Source: JBHHYR01 sp046757585 | GTDB taxonomy: Bacteria > Desulfobacterota > Binatia > HRBIN30 | Assembly: GCA_046757585.1 (NCBI GenBank) | Contig: JBHHYR010000217.1 | Coordinates: 1 to 6,672, forward strand | Direction: 5' to 3' | Length of the DNA stretch: 6,672 nucleotides | Shown here: positions 5,766 to 6,672 of the stretch, in pieces | Position numbering within the stretch: position 1 is the stretch's first letter | How the letters are laid out: the number at the start of each line of letters is the position of its first letter | Position numbers and translations under genes: made by a program | The notes under the pieces: model-generated | What the model was told of the DNA's origin: nothing | Databases searched by the model: none | The model's input: the letters and a program-made list of their open reading frames with translations, nothing else

Positions 5766-5771
5766 TGCAGA

Positions 5772-6672
5772 ATGGCGCAGGCTGATATCGAGTCCGTTTT
5801 GAAGGAAAAGCGCGTGTTCGCACCGCCCGCGGAGTTCAGCCAGCACGCTCACATTGGGAACGCGGCAGAATATGACCGCTGGAGCCGCTTAGCGGAAAAT
5901 GACCCGGACAAGTTCTGGAGCGACATCGCCGGCGAGCTTGAATGGTTTTCGCCGTGGCGCTCGGTGTTGGAATGGAAACCACCGTTCGCGAAATGGTTCG
6001 CCGGAGCCACCACGAACCTGACGTACAACTGCATCGATCGCCACCTCCGCTCGTGGCGCCGCAACAAGGCGGCGATCATCTGGGAAGGCGAACCTGGTGA
6101 CAGCCGCACACTGACGTATCACGACCTCCACCGCGAAGTGTGCAGGTTCGCCAACGTGCTGAAGCGTGCAGGGGTGACACGGGGCGACCGCGTTGGCCTC
6201 TACCTGCCGATGATTCCGGAGTTGGCCATTGCCATGCTAGCCTGCGCGCGGATTGGCGCGACCCACAGTGTCATTTTCGGTGGCTTCAGTGCCGAGGCGT
6301 TGCGAGACCGTTTGAACGATGCGCAGGCCAGGCTGCTGGTCACAGCCGACGGTGGCTACCGGCGTGGCGCCGTCGTGCCCCTCAAAGCGAGCGCTGATGA
6401 TGCGCTGCGCGACGCGCCCTCGGTGGAGCACGTCGTCGTGGTGCGCCGGACCGGGGAAACGGTGCCCATGAAAGGCGGGCGTGACCGCTGGTGGCATGAA
6501 CTGGTGGAGGAGGTGGACGAGCCGTGTGCGGTTGAACCCGTCGACGCCGAGCACCCCTTGTTCATCCTGTACACCAGCGGCACGACGGGGAAGCCGAAAG
6601 GCGTGGTGCACACCACCGGTGGTTACATGGTGCACACCTACATCACCACCAAGTGGATCTTCGATTTGCACG
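5772..6672 (+). CDS. acs: Acetyl-CoA synthetase (AMP-forming), N-terminal 300 residues, continues past window
   Basis: The frame begins MAQADIESVLKEKRVFAPP and stays open to the right edge; full Acs proteins have about 650 residues. The N-terminal Acs region is present, with FSPWRSVLEWKPPFAKWFAGATTNLTYNCIDRH (about 59-91). It is followed by DRVGLYLPMIPELAIAMLACARIGATHSVIFGGFSAEALRDR (139-180), TADGGYRRGAVVPLK (191-205) and the phosphate-binding A3 motif YTSGTTGKPKG (267-277), whose Ser/Thr/Gly loop grips ATP. The enzyme activates acetate with ATP to acetyl-AMP and then forms acetyl-CoA in the cytoplasm, feeding central metabolism. A propionyl-CoA synthetase is a possible alternative, but the sequence reads as acetyl-type. 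The C-terminal domain with the regulatory lysine lies outside the window. The start is supported by a GGAGG site. Confidence 0.95.
   Translation, partial: MAQADIESVLKEKRVFAPPAEFSQHAHIGNAAEYDRWSRLAENDPDKFWSDIAGELEWFSPWRSVLEWKPPFAKWFAGATTNLTYNCIDRHLRSWRRNKAAIIWEGEPGDSRTLTYHDLHREVCRFANVLKRAGVTRGDRVGLYLPMIPELAIAMLACARIGATHSVIFGGFSAEALRDRLNDAQARLLVTADGGYRRGAVVPLKASADDALRDAPSVEHVVVVRRTGETVPMKGGRDRWWHELVEEVDEPCAVEPVDAEHPLFILYTSGTTGKPKGVVHTTGGYMVHTYITTKWIFDLH

Larger units (their letters stand above)
5306..5771. other. Intergenic region between tRNA-Ala and acs, no convincing gene
   Basis: Open frames here are short, Arg/Pro/Gly-rich and lack family-like sequence, so none is called. The region holds the candidate tRNA promoter, a GC-rich hairpin with T-run (5495-5516), a possible extended -10 element (5530-5538), a small hairpin pairing CCGTT (5663-5667) with AACGG (5672-5676), and the acs ribosome binding site. 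If the extended -10 is used, acs has an untranslated leader of about 230 bases. Confidence 0.6.

Noticed and set aside
5486..5852. Short open frames on both strands before acs
   Set aside because: Composition is Arg/Pro/Gly-rich, there are no good ribosome binding sites or family motifs, and they overlap one another on both strands.
6237..6671. Minus-strand open frame inside acs
   Set aside because: It is antisense to the strongly recognisable acetyl-CoA synthetase coding sequence.

Overview
This is a GC-rich bacterial chromosomal window with six protein genes or gene remnants and one tRNA. Two predicted secreted proteins carry long Thr/Pro linkers. One of them ends in a paired EF-hand-like module of the form GDxNxxGxITVDEI...NGC. 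Together with a streptogramin-lyase-type propeller and a DUF1329 protein, this recalls uncultured lineages formerly called Deltaproteobacteria, such as Candidatus Binatota/Binatia. That placement is an inference from gene style; no phylogenetic marker in the window proves it.

Layout. Positions 1-1690 (minus) hold the first 563 codons of a secreted seven-repeat beta-propeller of the Vgb/streptogramin-lyase repeat family. It has a Thr/Pro-rich tail of at least 237 residues that runs off the left edge. After a 125-base gap with repeat structure come two damaged minus-strand genes. The C-terminal half of a DUF1329 protein (stop at 1816) is joined, out of frame and near position 2600, to a two-helix RCK potassium channel (start at 3313) whose C-terminus is missing. 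A divergent intergenic region (3314-3601) leads into a plus-strand secreted protein (3602-4840) with a cohesin-like N-terminal domain, a Thr/Pro linker and a dockerin-like C-terminus. Next is a small DUF1330 protein (4885-5181). It converges on a minus-strand tRNA-Ala(CGC) (5233-5305). About 460 bases without a convincing gene follow, and the window ends inside the first 300 codons of acetyl-CoA synthetase (acs, from 5772).

How the genes fit together. There is no clear operon linking them. The propeller and the cohesin/dockerin-like protein share an architecture (Sec signal, globular region, Thr/Pro stalk) that suggests cell-surface or extracellular proteins. Their ligands are unknown. tRNA-Ala, Acs, the channel and DUF1330 are ordinary housekeeping or accessory genes. 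The most notable points are the out-of-frame channel/DUF1329 junction, the presence of cohesin-like and dockerin-like parts in one polypeptide, and the absence of histidine from the propeller, which argues against antibiotic lyase activity. I saw no complete novel defence, mobile or regulatory system.
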